DNA of 64,000 bases from Paeniglutamicibacter sulfureus (GTDB lineage Bacteria; Actinomycetota; Actinomycetes; Actinomycetales; Micrococcaceae). The position numbers were made by a program, and so were the translations under genes. The notes under the pieces are model-generated. The model did no database searches. It saw nothing but the letters and a program-made list of their open reading frames with translations, and was not told where the DNA came from. The stretch covers positions 2,046,001 through 2,110,000 of the forward strand of contig NZ_BAAAWO010000001.1 in assembly GCF_039535115.1 (NCBI RefSeq). The letters are read 5' to 3'. This document shows positions 24,911 to 32,695 of this stretch, piece after piece. The number at the start of each line of letters is the position of its first letter. Position 1 is the stretch's first letter.

Positions 24911-25894
24911 GTGGGAGCAACAATCCGCCTTGGCATTGCCGGCTATGGAAACCTGGGACGAGGAGTGCAGGCGGCGGTCGCCAAGAACCCCGACATGGAG
25001 CTGGTGGGCGTCTACACCCGACGGGACCCCGCTGCCCTCTCTCTTCCCGATGGCGCCCCGGCCTTCCACATGGACCAACTGTCCGGGCACACCGAGGACA
25101 TCGACGTGCTGGTCCTGTGCGGCGGTTCCAAGTCCGACCTGCCCGCGCAGGGTCCGGCATTGGCCGCCCTGTTCAACACGGTGGACAGCTTCGACACCCA
25201 CGCGAAGATCCCCGAACACTTCGCCGCGGTGGATGCCCCGGCCACCGCGGCGGGCAAGACCGCACTGATCTCGGCCGGTTGGGATCCGGGAATGTTCTCC
25301 ATCAACCGCGTCTACGGCGAGGCACTGCTTCCCGACGGGGAAACCTACACGTTCTGGGGCCGCGGCCTGAGCCAGGGACATTCCGATGCCATTCGCCGGG
25401 TTCCCGGCGTTGCCGCCGGCGTCCAGTACACGATTCCCAGCACCGAGGCCATCGCCAAGGTCCGCGCCGGCGAGCGCCCGGTCCTGGAAACCCGCGATAA
25501 GCACGTGCGCGAATGCTTCGTGGTGCTCGAAGACGGCGCCGACTCCGAGGCCGTCCGGACGGCCATCGTGACCATGGAGCACTACTTCGACGAGTACGAC
25601 ACCACGGTGAACTTCATCGATGCCGCCACACTGGCTTCCGAGCACACCTCGATGCCGCACGGCGGGTTCGTCTTCCGCAGCGGCAACACCAGCGACGAGC
25701 ATGCCCAGGTCATTGAATACTCGTTGAGCCTGCAGTCGAACCCGGAATTCACTTCCAGCGTGCTGGTGGCCTACGCCCGCGCCGTGCACAGGATGAACCA
25801 GGCCGGCCAGACCGGTGCGAAGACAGTGTTCGACGTGGCGCCGGGCCTGCTGTCTCCGAAGTCGCCGGAGCAGTTGCGCGCCGAATTGCTGTAA
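24911..25894 (+). CDS. ddh: meso-Diaminopimelate D-dehydrogenase
   Basis: A 327-residue NADP-dependent enzyme that makes meso-diaminopimelate directly from tetrahydrodipicolinate and ammonia, a one-step bypass in lysine synthesis. The NADP-binding motif is IRLGIAGYGNLGRGVQAAV; further signatures are NTVDSFDTHAKIPEHFAAVD, ALISAGWDPGMFSINRVYGEALLP and FWGRGLSQGHSDAIRRVPGV. GTG 24911 is chosen because AGGAAA lies 4-9 nt before it; a GTG at 24899 would overlap that site. Length matches the Corynebacterium enzyme. The gene is alone; no lysine genes are next to it. Confidence 0.93.
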   Translation: MGATIRLGIAGYGNLGRGVQAAVAKNPDMELVGVYTRRDPAALSLPDGAPAFHMDQLSGHTEDIDVLVLCGGSKSDLPAQGPALAALFNTVDSFDTHAKIPEHFAAVDAPATAAGKTALISAGWDPGMFSINRVYGEALLPDGETYTFWGRGLSQGHSDAIRRVPGVAAGVQYTIPSTEAIAKVRAGERPVLETRDKHVRECFVVLEDGADSEAVRTAIVTMEHYFDEYDTTVNFIDAATLASEHTSMPHGGFVFRSGNTSDEHAQVIEYSLSLQSNPEFTSSVLVAYARAVHRMNQAGQTGAKTVFDVAPGLLSPKSPEQLRAELL

Positions 25895-25975
25895 CCGCGC
25901 ATCACCGAGGCCGGGGGCTCGTGGATGCTGTCCCATCCGGGTCGCACCCACGGGCCTCTGGCGTCTATTTACGAA

Positions 25976-26554
25976 CTACTTCCGGGGACTGTCACGGCGA
26001 GGCTTGTGCAGCCAGGGCCTCAGCAACCGGGTCGTCACCGGCAAGAAGATATAGGTCATCAGCGGGGTCAGGATGCAGATGTTCAGCAACACCGCAAACA
26101 TCAGCGGCCAATCCCGCAGCAACGGCATCAGCAGGAAGTTGGACAGCAGGCTCAGCGGGAAAAACGGCAGGAAGATGCTGACCGCCTGTTTCCACCGCGG
26201 GGGCACCACGATGTCGGGAATGGTGAGCTTGGTGTCCCCGGGCTGCTCGAACCACCCCTCGATCCCCGTGCGGTGCTCCACCTTGGTGATTTCCACCAGC
26301 TCCGCGGCACTGTCCATCCACCAGCGCCGCTCCGCGGACTCATCCCAGGCCGCCAGGGCCTTGGCGGAGGAGAATCGGTAGAGCACGTGCCATTCGTTGG
26401 ATTCCGGCGCGGTGCGAATCCAACCGGACCCGAGGTAGCCGTCCCATTCGCGGGCCAGTTCCTGGCCCGCCTGGACCCAGGCGTTGAAGCGTCGGTGGTG
26501 TTCTGGCAGTACCGTCCGGGTGATGGAGACGGTGATGGGCGTCGCTTGTGGCAT
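25976..26554 (-). CDS. ABM-domain protein with C-terminal membrane helices
   Basis: A 192-residue protein. Residues 1-~110 form an antibiotic-biosynthesis-monooxygenase-like ferredoxin fold (ITVSITRTVLPEHHRRFNAWVQAGQELA; EWHVLYRFSSAKALAAWDES), a small domain often involved in cofactor-free oxidation or regulation. The remainder has two membrane helices (AVSIFLPFFPLSLLSNFLLMPLL and LMFAVLLNICILTPLMTYIFLPV) and a basic tail, so the domain is tethered to the membrane on the cytoplasmic side. Start ATG 26554; a GTG two codons upstream is possible. The PucR gene lies 28 bp upstream on the same strand, so they may form a unit. The function is unknown. Confidence 0.82.
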   Translation of the reverse strand: MPQATPITVSITRTVLPEHHRRFNAWVQAGQELAREWDGYLGSGWIRTAPESNEWHVLYRFSSAKALAAWDESAERRWWMDSAAELVEITKVEHRTGIEGWFEQPGDTKLTIPDIVVPPRWKQAVSIFLPFFPLSLLSNFLLMPLLRDWPLMFAVLLNICILTPLMTYIFLPVTTRLLRPWLHKPRRDSPRK

Positions 26555-26581
26555 GCCCACAATCTAACGTCCCGCCGCCGT

Positions 26582-27766
26582 CTAGGCCCAACCCACCACC
26601 AGCCGCGCCGCCTGGACCGGTATCGTCGGGTCAACGCCGGTGAGCTCGGTAAAGCGCTTCAGCCGGTTCATCAGGGTGTTGCGGTGGCAATACAAGCGTT
26701 CCGCGGCCTGCGAGATGCTGCCGGTTTCCAGGTAGGCGGCCACTGCTTCTCCCAGCCGGCGGCGTTCGGTGGTCCCGCAATTTTCCAGGGCCCGCTCCAC
26801 CTCGCCGAGTCCCGGCGCTCCCGCCCTGTCGAGCTCGCGCCTGGCCATGCGCGCCCAGCCCCGCGTCCAAGTCATGGCTCCCTGCTCCGCCGGCTCGAGC
26901 AGCTTGGCCAACGATGCGGCGACCGCCGCCGCATGTGGAACCCGTTCCAGGGTGCAGCCTTCCACAATCAACCCGCAGGTCAGCCGCTCAAGACTCGCAG
27001 ACAGCCGCTGGGCCCGGGATCCGGCCCGTAGCCCCAGCGGGAAGAACACCACCAGCGCATCCGCCCTTGAATAGGTAAACACCTGGTTGCCGGCCCGCGC
27101 ATTTGCCAGGGCAAGGCGCAGAGCCGGTATGTGGTCCCACGACGCAACCGCCACCACATATTCCGTCGCCAGGTCCTGGCCGAGGTCCTCTGCTATCCGT
27201 TCCAGTTCGGTCGGGGTCAGGTTCTTCTCGCTGAACAGCGTCGCGAGGTATCCCTGCCGCACGCTGTCTGCCTCCGCCTGGATCCTCGCGAGCTCTGCGA
27301 CATAAGCCCGCTGGGTCTCCCCGGCGTAGCCGTCGACCACTTCCCAGACCCGGGTGGTGTGCCCGACCAGCAACAGTGCGTCCTCCGGCTCGGCAATGCC
27401 AGTGATGGCCTCCCAGATCACCGAGAAGTCCAGGCGGATCGCCGTCATCAGCGCCTCGATCGGGACGCCGGCCCGTGCCCGCGAGACTCCCACGTCCAGG
27501 GCGATGGCATCGCGTTCGCGAAGGTAGTCAGGATGATCATCCACCGTCTTCATCGCCAGGAGCAGTGCCTCGAAGGAAGCGCTTCCCGTACGCCTGATTT
27601 CACTGACGGGCAGCGGGGAAACGGCATAGCTGGGAACGGCACCGAGGCGTTCAATGAATTCCTCCGTCAGTTCCGCGACGTCCAGCCGCTCCAGCAGCGC
27701 TGTACAGCGCGCGGCATCATCCGATTGGTCGTTTGGCGTGATTCCTGCGAAATCCGGCGTTAACAT
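26582..27766 (-). CDS. PucR-family transcriptional regulator
   Basis: A 394-residue regulator. The C-terminal PucR helix-turn-helix is clear: VAAYLETGSISQAAERLYCHRNTLMNRLKRFTELTGVDP, about residues 340-380. The N-terminal ~300 residues form a sensor region of the PucR/CdaR type with a GGDEF-like fold in the centre (EYVVAVASWDHIPALRLALANARAGNQVFTY). It is divergent from the MHS symporter gene, with a 161-bp intergenic region holding two inverted repeats. PucR proteins usually activate degradation of purines, allantoin or other nitrogen compounds, so control of the 27.9-34 kb catabolic cluster is the natural prediction. Confidence 0.9.
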   Translation of the reverse strand: MLTPDFAGITPNDQSDDAARCTALLERLDVAELTEEFIERLGAVPSYAVSPLPVSEIRRTGSASFEALLLAMKTVDDHPDYLRERDAIALDVGVSRARAGVPIEALMTAIRLDFSVIWEAITGIAEPEDALLLVGHTTRVWEVVDGYAGETQRAYVAELARIQAEADSVRQGYLATLFSEKNLTPTELERIAEDLGQDLATEYVVAVASWDHIPALRLALANARAGNQVFTYSRADALVVFFPLGLRAGSRAQRLSASLERLTCGLIVEGCTLERVPHAAAVAASLAKLLEPAEQGAMTWTRGWARMARRELDRAGAPGLGEVERALENCGTTERRRLGEAVAAYLETGSISQAAERLYCHRNTLMNRLKRFTELTGVDPTIPVQAARLVVGWA

Positions 27767-27779
27767 TCCCCCATATTAT

Positions 27780-27791
27780 GTGCATTTGCAC
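27780..27791. promoter_or_regulatory. Inverted repeat near the PucR start
   Basis: GTGCA-TT-TGCAC, 14 bp before the PucR start codon. A candidate autoregulatory operator; assignment is inference. Confidence 0.35.
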
Positions 27792-27853
27792 CGTTTGTGG
27801 TGTGCAACTCGTTGTGAAACGTGCGCCACGTCACCGCCGATCCTTGGCAAGAT

Positions 27854-27870
27854 TGGTGGGGTCCCCACCA
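27854..27870. promoter_or_regulatory. 17-bp perfect inverted repeat before the MHS gene
   Basis: TGGTGGGG-T-CCCCACCA, 58 bp upstream of the symporter start at 27928 and in the PucR/MHS divergent region. It may be the PucR activator site for the catabolic genes, or a short hairpin in the leader. Confidence 0.45.
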
Positions 27871-27927
27871 TCGGATGGCGAGCAGCGACGCAGCGGCCCT
27901 CCCCTTGAGATTCAGGCAGATAATCCC

Positions 27928-29250
27928 ATGACCCACACTGGAACACTCGAAGCCGGTGCAACACGGCAGATCTCCGACAAGGAGGCCACCAAGGTTGCCA
28001 TCGGCGCCCTCATTGGCACGGCCATGGAGTGGTACGACTTCTTCCTCTTCAGCGCCGCAGCGGCGCTGGTCTTCAACGTCCAGTTCTTCGCCAGCCAGAA
28101 CGCCACCGCGGCCGCCATGGCAGCCTTCGCCACCTTCGGCGTCGGGCTCGTGGCCCGGCCCATCGGCGGCATGATTTTCGGCGTGATGGGAGACAAGATC
28201 GGGCGCCGCAAGACGCTCATGGTCACCATCGTCGGCATTGGCGTGATCACCGGCCTGATCGGCCTGCTGCCGACCTACGCCGCCATCGGCATCGCCGCCC
28301 CGATCCTCCTGGTGCTCCTGCGCATCATGCAGGGCCTGTTCGTCGGCGGCGAGTGGTCCGGCGCCATGACCATCGTGGTGGAAAACGCGCCGCTGCACCG
28401 ACGTGCCCGCTATGCCGCATTGCCGCAGATCGGCTCCCCGATCGGCACCATCCTCTCCTCCGGCGGCTTCTTCCTGATGACTGTGTTCTTCTCGCAGGAA
28501 AGCTTTGACGCCTGGGGCTGGCGCGTGCCGTTCCTTGCAGCGATCCCGATGCTGCTGGTTGCCCTGTACATCCGCAGCCGCCTCGACGAGTCCCCGGTCT
28601 TCAAGGAACTCATGGAGAAGGGCGAGACCGAAAAGGCCCCGATCCGCACCACGCTGAGGGAATCCTGGAAGCAAATCATCATCGGCATGGCCGCCGGCAT
28701 GCTCGGCATCGGCGGCTTCTACCTGGTCACCGCGTTCGTGGTCTGGTACGGCGTGAACGTGCTGGACTACAAGCCCTCGCTGATGCTGGCCGGCGGCATC
28801 ATTGCCGCGGTCGTTGAAATCCCGGTGCTGATCATCGGCGGCCGCCTCGGCGAGCGCTTCGGCTCCTCCAAGGTCATCACCTACGGCGGCATCTTCTCTG
28901 CCATCATCGCATGGCCCGCTTTCCTGCTCATCGAATCGGGCAGCGACGTGCTGGTGATTGCCGGCATGACCCTCGCGGTCGCGGCCCTGTCGCTGCCGTA
29001 CGCCGCCTCCGGCACGGTGCTCACCGGCCTGTTCCCGGCCAAGACCCGCTACACCGGCGTCGGCTTCGCGCAGAACACCGCCGGCATGATCTCCGGGTTC
29101 ATCCCGCTGGCCGCCACCGCCTTGGTCGCAGCCGCGTCAAACCACTGGTGGCCGGCCGCAGCCATGCTCATCTTCCTCTCCCTGTTCACCGCAGTGGCCG
29201 GGGTCATCGCGCCCCGCCTCAGCGTCGACCTGCCCGGCTTCAAGCACTAG
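27928..29250 (+). CDS. MHS-family metabolite:H+ symporter
   Basis: A 440-residue major facilitator protein with about 12 helices of the metabolite:H+ symporter type. Signature stretches: ALIGTAMEWYDFFLFSAAAALVFNVQFF at the start and ARPIGGMIFGVMGDKIGRRKTLMVT (motif A with GDKIGRRK). MHS members import carboxylates, betaines or related organic acids. ATG 27928 is preferred to upstream positions because family similarity starts there. It is the first gene of a plus-strand cluster of enzyme genes, so it likely imports the substrate of that pathway. A 17-bp perfect hairpin separates it from the next gene. Confidence 0.92.
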   Translation: MTHTGTLEAGATRQISDKEATKVAIGALIGTAMEWYDFFLFSAAAALVFNVQFFASQNATAAAMAAFATFGVGLVARPIGGMIFGVMGDKIGRRKTLMVTIVGIGVITGLIGLLPTYAAIGIAAPILLVLLRIMQGLFVGGEWSGAMTIVVENAPLHRRARYAALPQIGSPIGTILSSGGFFLMTVFFSQESFDAWGWRVPFLAAIPMLLVALYIRSRLDESPVFKELMEKGETEKAPIRTTLRESWKQIIIGMAAGMLGIGGFYLVTAFVVWYGVNVLDYKPSLMLAGGIIAAVVEIPVLIIGGRLGERFGSSKVITYGGIFSAIIAWPAFLLIESGSDVLVIAGMTLAVAALSLPYAASGTVLTGLFPAKTRYTGVGFAQNTAGMISGFIPLAATALVAAASNHWWPAAAMLIFLSLFTAVAGVIAPRLSVDLPGFKH

Positions 29251-29258
29251 CACCCCCC

Positions 29259-29297
29259 CTTCCGTGGTCCCCGCACCTTGTGCGGGGACCACGGAAG
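29259..29297 (+). terminator. Perfect 17-bp hairpin between MHS and ThDP-enzyme genes
   Basis: CTTCCGTGGTCCCCGCA at 29259-29275 pairs perfectly with 29281-29297 around a 5-nt loop, starting 9 bp after the symporter stop. There is no T tract, so it may be a partial terminator or an RNA-processing/stability element that sets transporter and enzyme levels apart. Confidence 0.6.
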
Positions 29298-29344
29298 CAT
29301 CCTCCATCTTCACCACGCTCCACCACAAAGGACCACCACAGCCC

Positions 29345-30985
29345 ATGAGCACCTCAGCCGGACACCTCATCGTCAAGACCCTCGAGGCACACGGTGTCTC
29401 CCGCGTCTATGCAGTACCGGGGGAAAGCTACCTCGATGTCCTCGACGGCCTGCACGACGCCGGGATCCACACCGTGGTCACCCGCCACGAGGGCGGTGCA
29501 GGATTCATGGCCCTGGCCGAAGGTCGCCTCGGGTCGGTGCCGGGCATTGCCATGGTCACCCGCGGCCCCGGGGCCGCCAACGCCATGATCGCCATCCACA
29601 CCGCCTGGCAGGATGCCACTGCCATGGTGCTCTTCGTCGGGCTGATCCCGCTGGCCGACCGCGGCCGCGACTCTTTCCAGGAGTTCAGCCTGGAGGGCTG
29701 GTTCTCCACCACCGCCAAGGGAGTTTTTGTACTCGATGACGAGCACCAGGCCGGGGATCTTGTGGCCCGCGCGCTGCGCCTGGCCACCACCGGCCGCCCG
29801 GGACCCGTGGTGGTGGGACTGCCCGAGGACGTGCTGGTCCGCATGACAGACTCCCCCGTTCCCGCCGTCCACCCGCTGCCGGAGGCCGCCCCGGGCGCCG
29901 CCGGCCTGCGGACGCTGGCCACCCTGCTGTCTGCCGCGCAGCGCCCCGCCATCATCGTTGGCGGGGACGGCTGGGACGCCGACACCTCGGGCGCATTGGC
30001 CGACTTCGCCGTAGCCGCCCACGTCCCGGTGCTTGCCGACTGGCGCGCCTACGACGCCATCGACCACGACTCCCCCGCCTACGCCGGCTGGCTGGGCTAC
30101 GGCCGGGCCGAGCGCACCGTCGCCGCGCTGAACGATGCCGACCTGCTGGTCTTCATCGGCTGCACCCGCTCCGATGTGCTCTCCGAGGGCTACAAGTCGG
30201 CTCTGGACACCCCGACCATCGTGGTCTCCAACGACGCGGAGCTCATCGGCCACGCCGGACGGATCGACGCCCACTTGGGAGTGTCCCCCGCCGAGTTCGT
30301 CGCCGCGCTGCCCGCGGGCGACTCCCTGAGCGGAACACGCGGAGCCCAGTGGATGGAGGGACTTCGGACCGAACAGCTGGCCTTCACCCGTCCCGGACCC
30401 GACGGCGGCACCGGCGTGGATCTCGGCATCGCGTTCGAGGCCCTGGAAGCGGCACTGGATGCCGACCGGATCATCACCTACGGCGCCGGCAACGCCACCC
30501 TGTGGGGCCACCGCTACCTCTCCCACCACGGACCGAGGTCCCTGGTGGGTCCGCGCAACGGCGCGATGGGGCTTTCGGTCCCGGCGGCCGTGGCGGCAAG
30601 CATCATGCACCCGGGGCGCCACGTCGTGGCAATCTGCGGGGACGGGGACTTCTTCATGAACGCCCAGGAACTGGCCGTTTCCTTTGCCCATGGCGGTACC
30701 CCGCTCATTATCGTGGTGGACAACGGCATCTTCGGCACCATCGTGGCCCACCAGCAGCAGCACTACCCGCAGCGTCCCTCGGGCACCGCGATGGAGAACC
30801 CGAACTTCGCCCAGTGGATTCAATCCTTCGGCGGGCACGGGGAGTTTGTGGAAAGCACCGCCGACTTCGCCCCGGCCCTCGAGCGGGCACTGGCCAGCGG
30901 CCTGCCGGCGGTGCTGCACCTCAAGACCGACCCCTCCACCATGGGCCCGGGCACCGTGGCGCACCGCGCGGAGGCCAACGCATGA
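29345..30985 (+). CDS. Thiamine-diphosphate enzyme, acetolactate synthase-like
   Basis: A 546-residue ThDP-dependent enzyme of the acetolactate synthase/decarboxylase superfamily. The catalytic Glu49 lies in TRHEGGAGFMALAEGR, and the ThDP-Mg motif is GDGDFFMNAQELAVSFAHGGTPLIIVVDN (residues 432-460). The central domain is present. The enzyme would decarboxylate or ligate a 2-keto acid; which one is not clear, and it is not adjacent to ilvN, so valine biosynthesis is unlikely. Related catabolic members act on guanidino-oxo acids, benzoylformate or oxalyl-CoA. It overlaps the amidohydrolase gene by 4 bp (ATGA, 30982-30985), so the two are translationally coupled. Confidence 0.9.
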   Translation: MSTSAGHLIVKTLEAHGVSRVYAVPGESYLDVLDGLHDAGIHTVVTRHEGGAGFMALAEGRLGSVPGIAMVTRGPGAANAMIAIHTAWQDATAMVLFVGLIPLADRGRDSFQEFSLEGWFSTTAKGVFVLDDEHQAGDLVARALRLATTGRPGPVVVGLPEDVLVRMTDSPVPAVHPLPEAAPGAAGLRTLATLLSAAQRPAIIVGGDGWDADTSGALADFAVAAHVPVLADWRAYDAIDHDSPAYAGWLGYGRAERTVAALNDADLLVFIGCTRSDVLSEGYKSALDTPTIVVSNDAELIGHAGRIDAHLGVSPAEFVAALPAGDSLSGTRGAQWMEGLRTEQLAFTRPGPDGGTGVDLGIAFEALEAALDADRIITYGAGNATLWGHRYLSHHGPRSLVGPRNGAMGLSVPAAVAASIMHPGRHVVAICGDGDFFMNAQELAVSFAHGGTPLIIVVDNGIFGTIVAHQQQHYPQRPSGTAMENPNFAQWIQSFGGHGEFVESTADFAPALERALASGLPAVLHLKTDPSTMGPGTVAHRAEANA

Positions 30986-32649
30986 GACTCGATCTGCTGG
31001 TGCGCGCCGGTACCATCCTGACCATGGACGAGGACCGCCCGACGGCACGCGAAATGGGGATCATCGGCGGGCGCATCGTGGGCTTCGACGAGGAACTGGC
31101 CGGATGCACCGCGGATCGCACCGAGGACTTTGGCGAAGCGACCATCACCCCCGGATTCATCGACGCGCACTGCCACACCACCTGGTGGGGGCTGGGGCTC
31201 GCGGCCCTTGACCTGTCGCCGGCACGCGGGCTGGAGGAACTCTATGCCCTGCTCGAATCCGAGGTGTACCGGCTTGCCGCCACCCCGGGCGTGTGGCTCA
31301 ACGGCACCGGCTTCAACCACAAGAACCACGACGGGCAGTTCCCCGACATCAAACGGCTCGACGCGATCACCGGGGACCGGCCGCTGTACCTGCGCCACGT
31401 CTCCGGGCACGCCTCGATCACCAACACCGCCACACTGAAACTGGCCGGGGCGCTGGAGCCGGGCTTCGCCGATCCCGTGGGCGGCGCCGTGGTGCGCGAT
31501 GCGCAAGGCTCCCCCACCGGGCTGGTCGAGGAATCGGCCCAGGGGATCATCCAGAAGATGCTGCTGCCCTACTCGGCGGACCAGATCGTCGGCGCACTGG
31601 ACGCCGCGACCGCCCGCTACGCCGCCGAGGGCATCACTTCCTTCACCGAGGCAGGCATCGGCGGGGGCTGGATCGGCCACTCCCCCGTGGAAGTCACCGC
31701 CTACCAGCGGGCGCTGGCTGCCGGGAAGCTCCATGCCCGCGCCCAGCTGATGCCGACGCTCGACGCCCTGCGCGGGCAGGAATCGCACGCCGCCGACGCC
31801 CACGGCACCGGCACCGGGTTGGGGTTGGACCTGGGCATCACGGCGGGGTTCGGCAACGAGCACCTTTCGCTGGGCCCGGTCAAGGTGTTCATGGACGGAT
31901 CGCTCCTGGGCGCCACCGCCGCGGTGACGGAGGACTATTGCGGGCACCAGCACAACACCGGCTACCTGCTCGATGACCCCCAGGCTTACCGGGAACGTGT
32001 GGCGGCTGCCTACCGTTCCGGCTGGCCCGTGGCGCTGCATGCCATCGGCGACGCGGCCATCGACCTGGCCATCGAGATCATCTCCGGGCTGCAGGAAAAG
32101 CACGGCCCCAACGCGCTGCCCAACCGCATCGAGCACTTCGGCATCGCCCGCCCGGACCAGGTGGAGGCGGTGGCCAGGCACGGCATCGCGGTGACCCCGC
32201 AGGCCTCCTTCATCGGCCCGCTGGGCGACCAGTTCGCCAAGCTCGTCGGTCTCGAGCGCCAGGGCTGGCTCTACCGGGGCCAGTCGCTGCTGGATGCCGG
32301 GGTCCTGGTGGCAGGCAGCTCGGACTTGCCGGTGGCCGACAACAACGTGCGCCGCGCCATGGCCTCCGCCGTGGACCGCTTGACCGAAAAGGGCCTGGTG
32401 CTCGGCGGTGCGGCGGAATGCCTGAGCCCGCTCGAGGCGCTGCGTCTGTACACCGTCAATGCCGCCAAGGCCACCGGTCTGTTCGCCGACCGCGGGTCCC
32501 TGGCCCGGGGCAAGCTCGCCGATTTCGTGGTGCTCTCCGAGTCCCCGTTGCTGGCCCGGAACATTGCTGACCTCCAGGTCATGGGCACCTTCGTCGGCGG
32601 CAGGCAAAGCCACGCGCGTGCCGATAACGACGCGCTGGCCACCGCCTGA
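30982..32649 (+). CDS. YtcJ-like amidohydrolase
   Basis: A 555-residue metal-dependent hydrolase of the amidohydrolase_3/YtcJ family. The metal ligands His63 and His65 are in TPGFIDAHCHTTWWG; other signatures are NGTGFNHKNHDG, SGHASITNTATLKLAG, HAIGDAAIDLAIE, RIEHFGIARPDQ and AGSSDLPVADNNVRRAMASAV. The family includes N-substituted formamide deformylase from Arthrobacter. It is the middle enzyme of the PucR-linked cluster, coupled to the ThDP enzyme upstream, and is followed after 46 bp by an M20 amidase. It probably opens or deacylates a C-N bond in the pathway's substrate. The true substrate is unknown. Confidence 0.9.
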   Translation: MRLDLLVRAGTILTMDEDRPTAREMGIIGGRIVGFDEELAGCTADRTEDFGEATITPGFIDAHCHTTWWGLGLAALDLSPARGLEELYALLESEVYRLAATPGVWLNGTGFNHKNHDGQFPDIKRLDAITGDRPLYLRHVSGHASITNTATLKLAGALEPGFADPVGGAVVRDAQGSPTGLVEESAQGIIQKMLLPYSADQIVGALDAATARYAAEGITSFTEAGIGGGWIGHSPVEVTAYQRALAAGKLHARAQLMPTLDALRGQESHAADAHGTGTGLGLDLGITAGFGNEHLSLGPVKVFMDGSLLGATAAVTEDYCGHQHNTGYLLDDPQAYRERVAAAYRSGWPVALHAIGDAAIDLAIEIISGLQEKHGPNALPNRIEHFGIARPDQVEAVARHGIAVTPQASFIGPLGDQFAKLVGLERQGWLYRGQSLLDAGVLVAGSSDLPVADNNVRRAMASAVDRLTEKGLVLGGAAECLSPLEALRLYTVNAAKATGLFADRGSLARGKLADFVVLSESPLLARNIADLQVMGTFVGGRQSHARADNDALATA

Positions 32650-32695
32650 ACCACCATCACCTCCCTCCCCGAACAACCACATTGCAGGAGACACC

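Noticed and set aside
29345..30985. Biosynthetic acetolactate synthase (ilvB)
   Set aside because: No ilvN or ilvC follows; it is coupled to an amidohydrolase gene in a PucR-linked catabolic cluster, so a catabolic ThDP enzyme is more likely.
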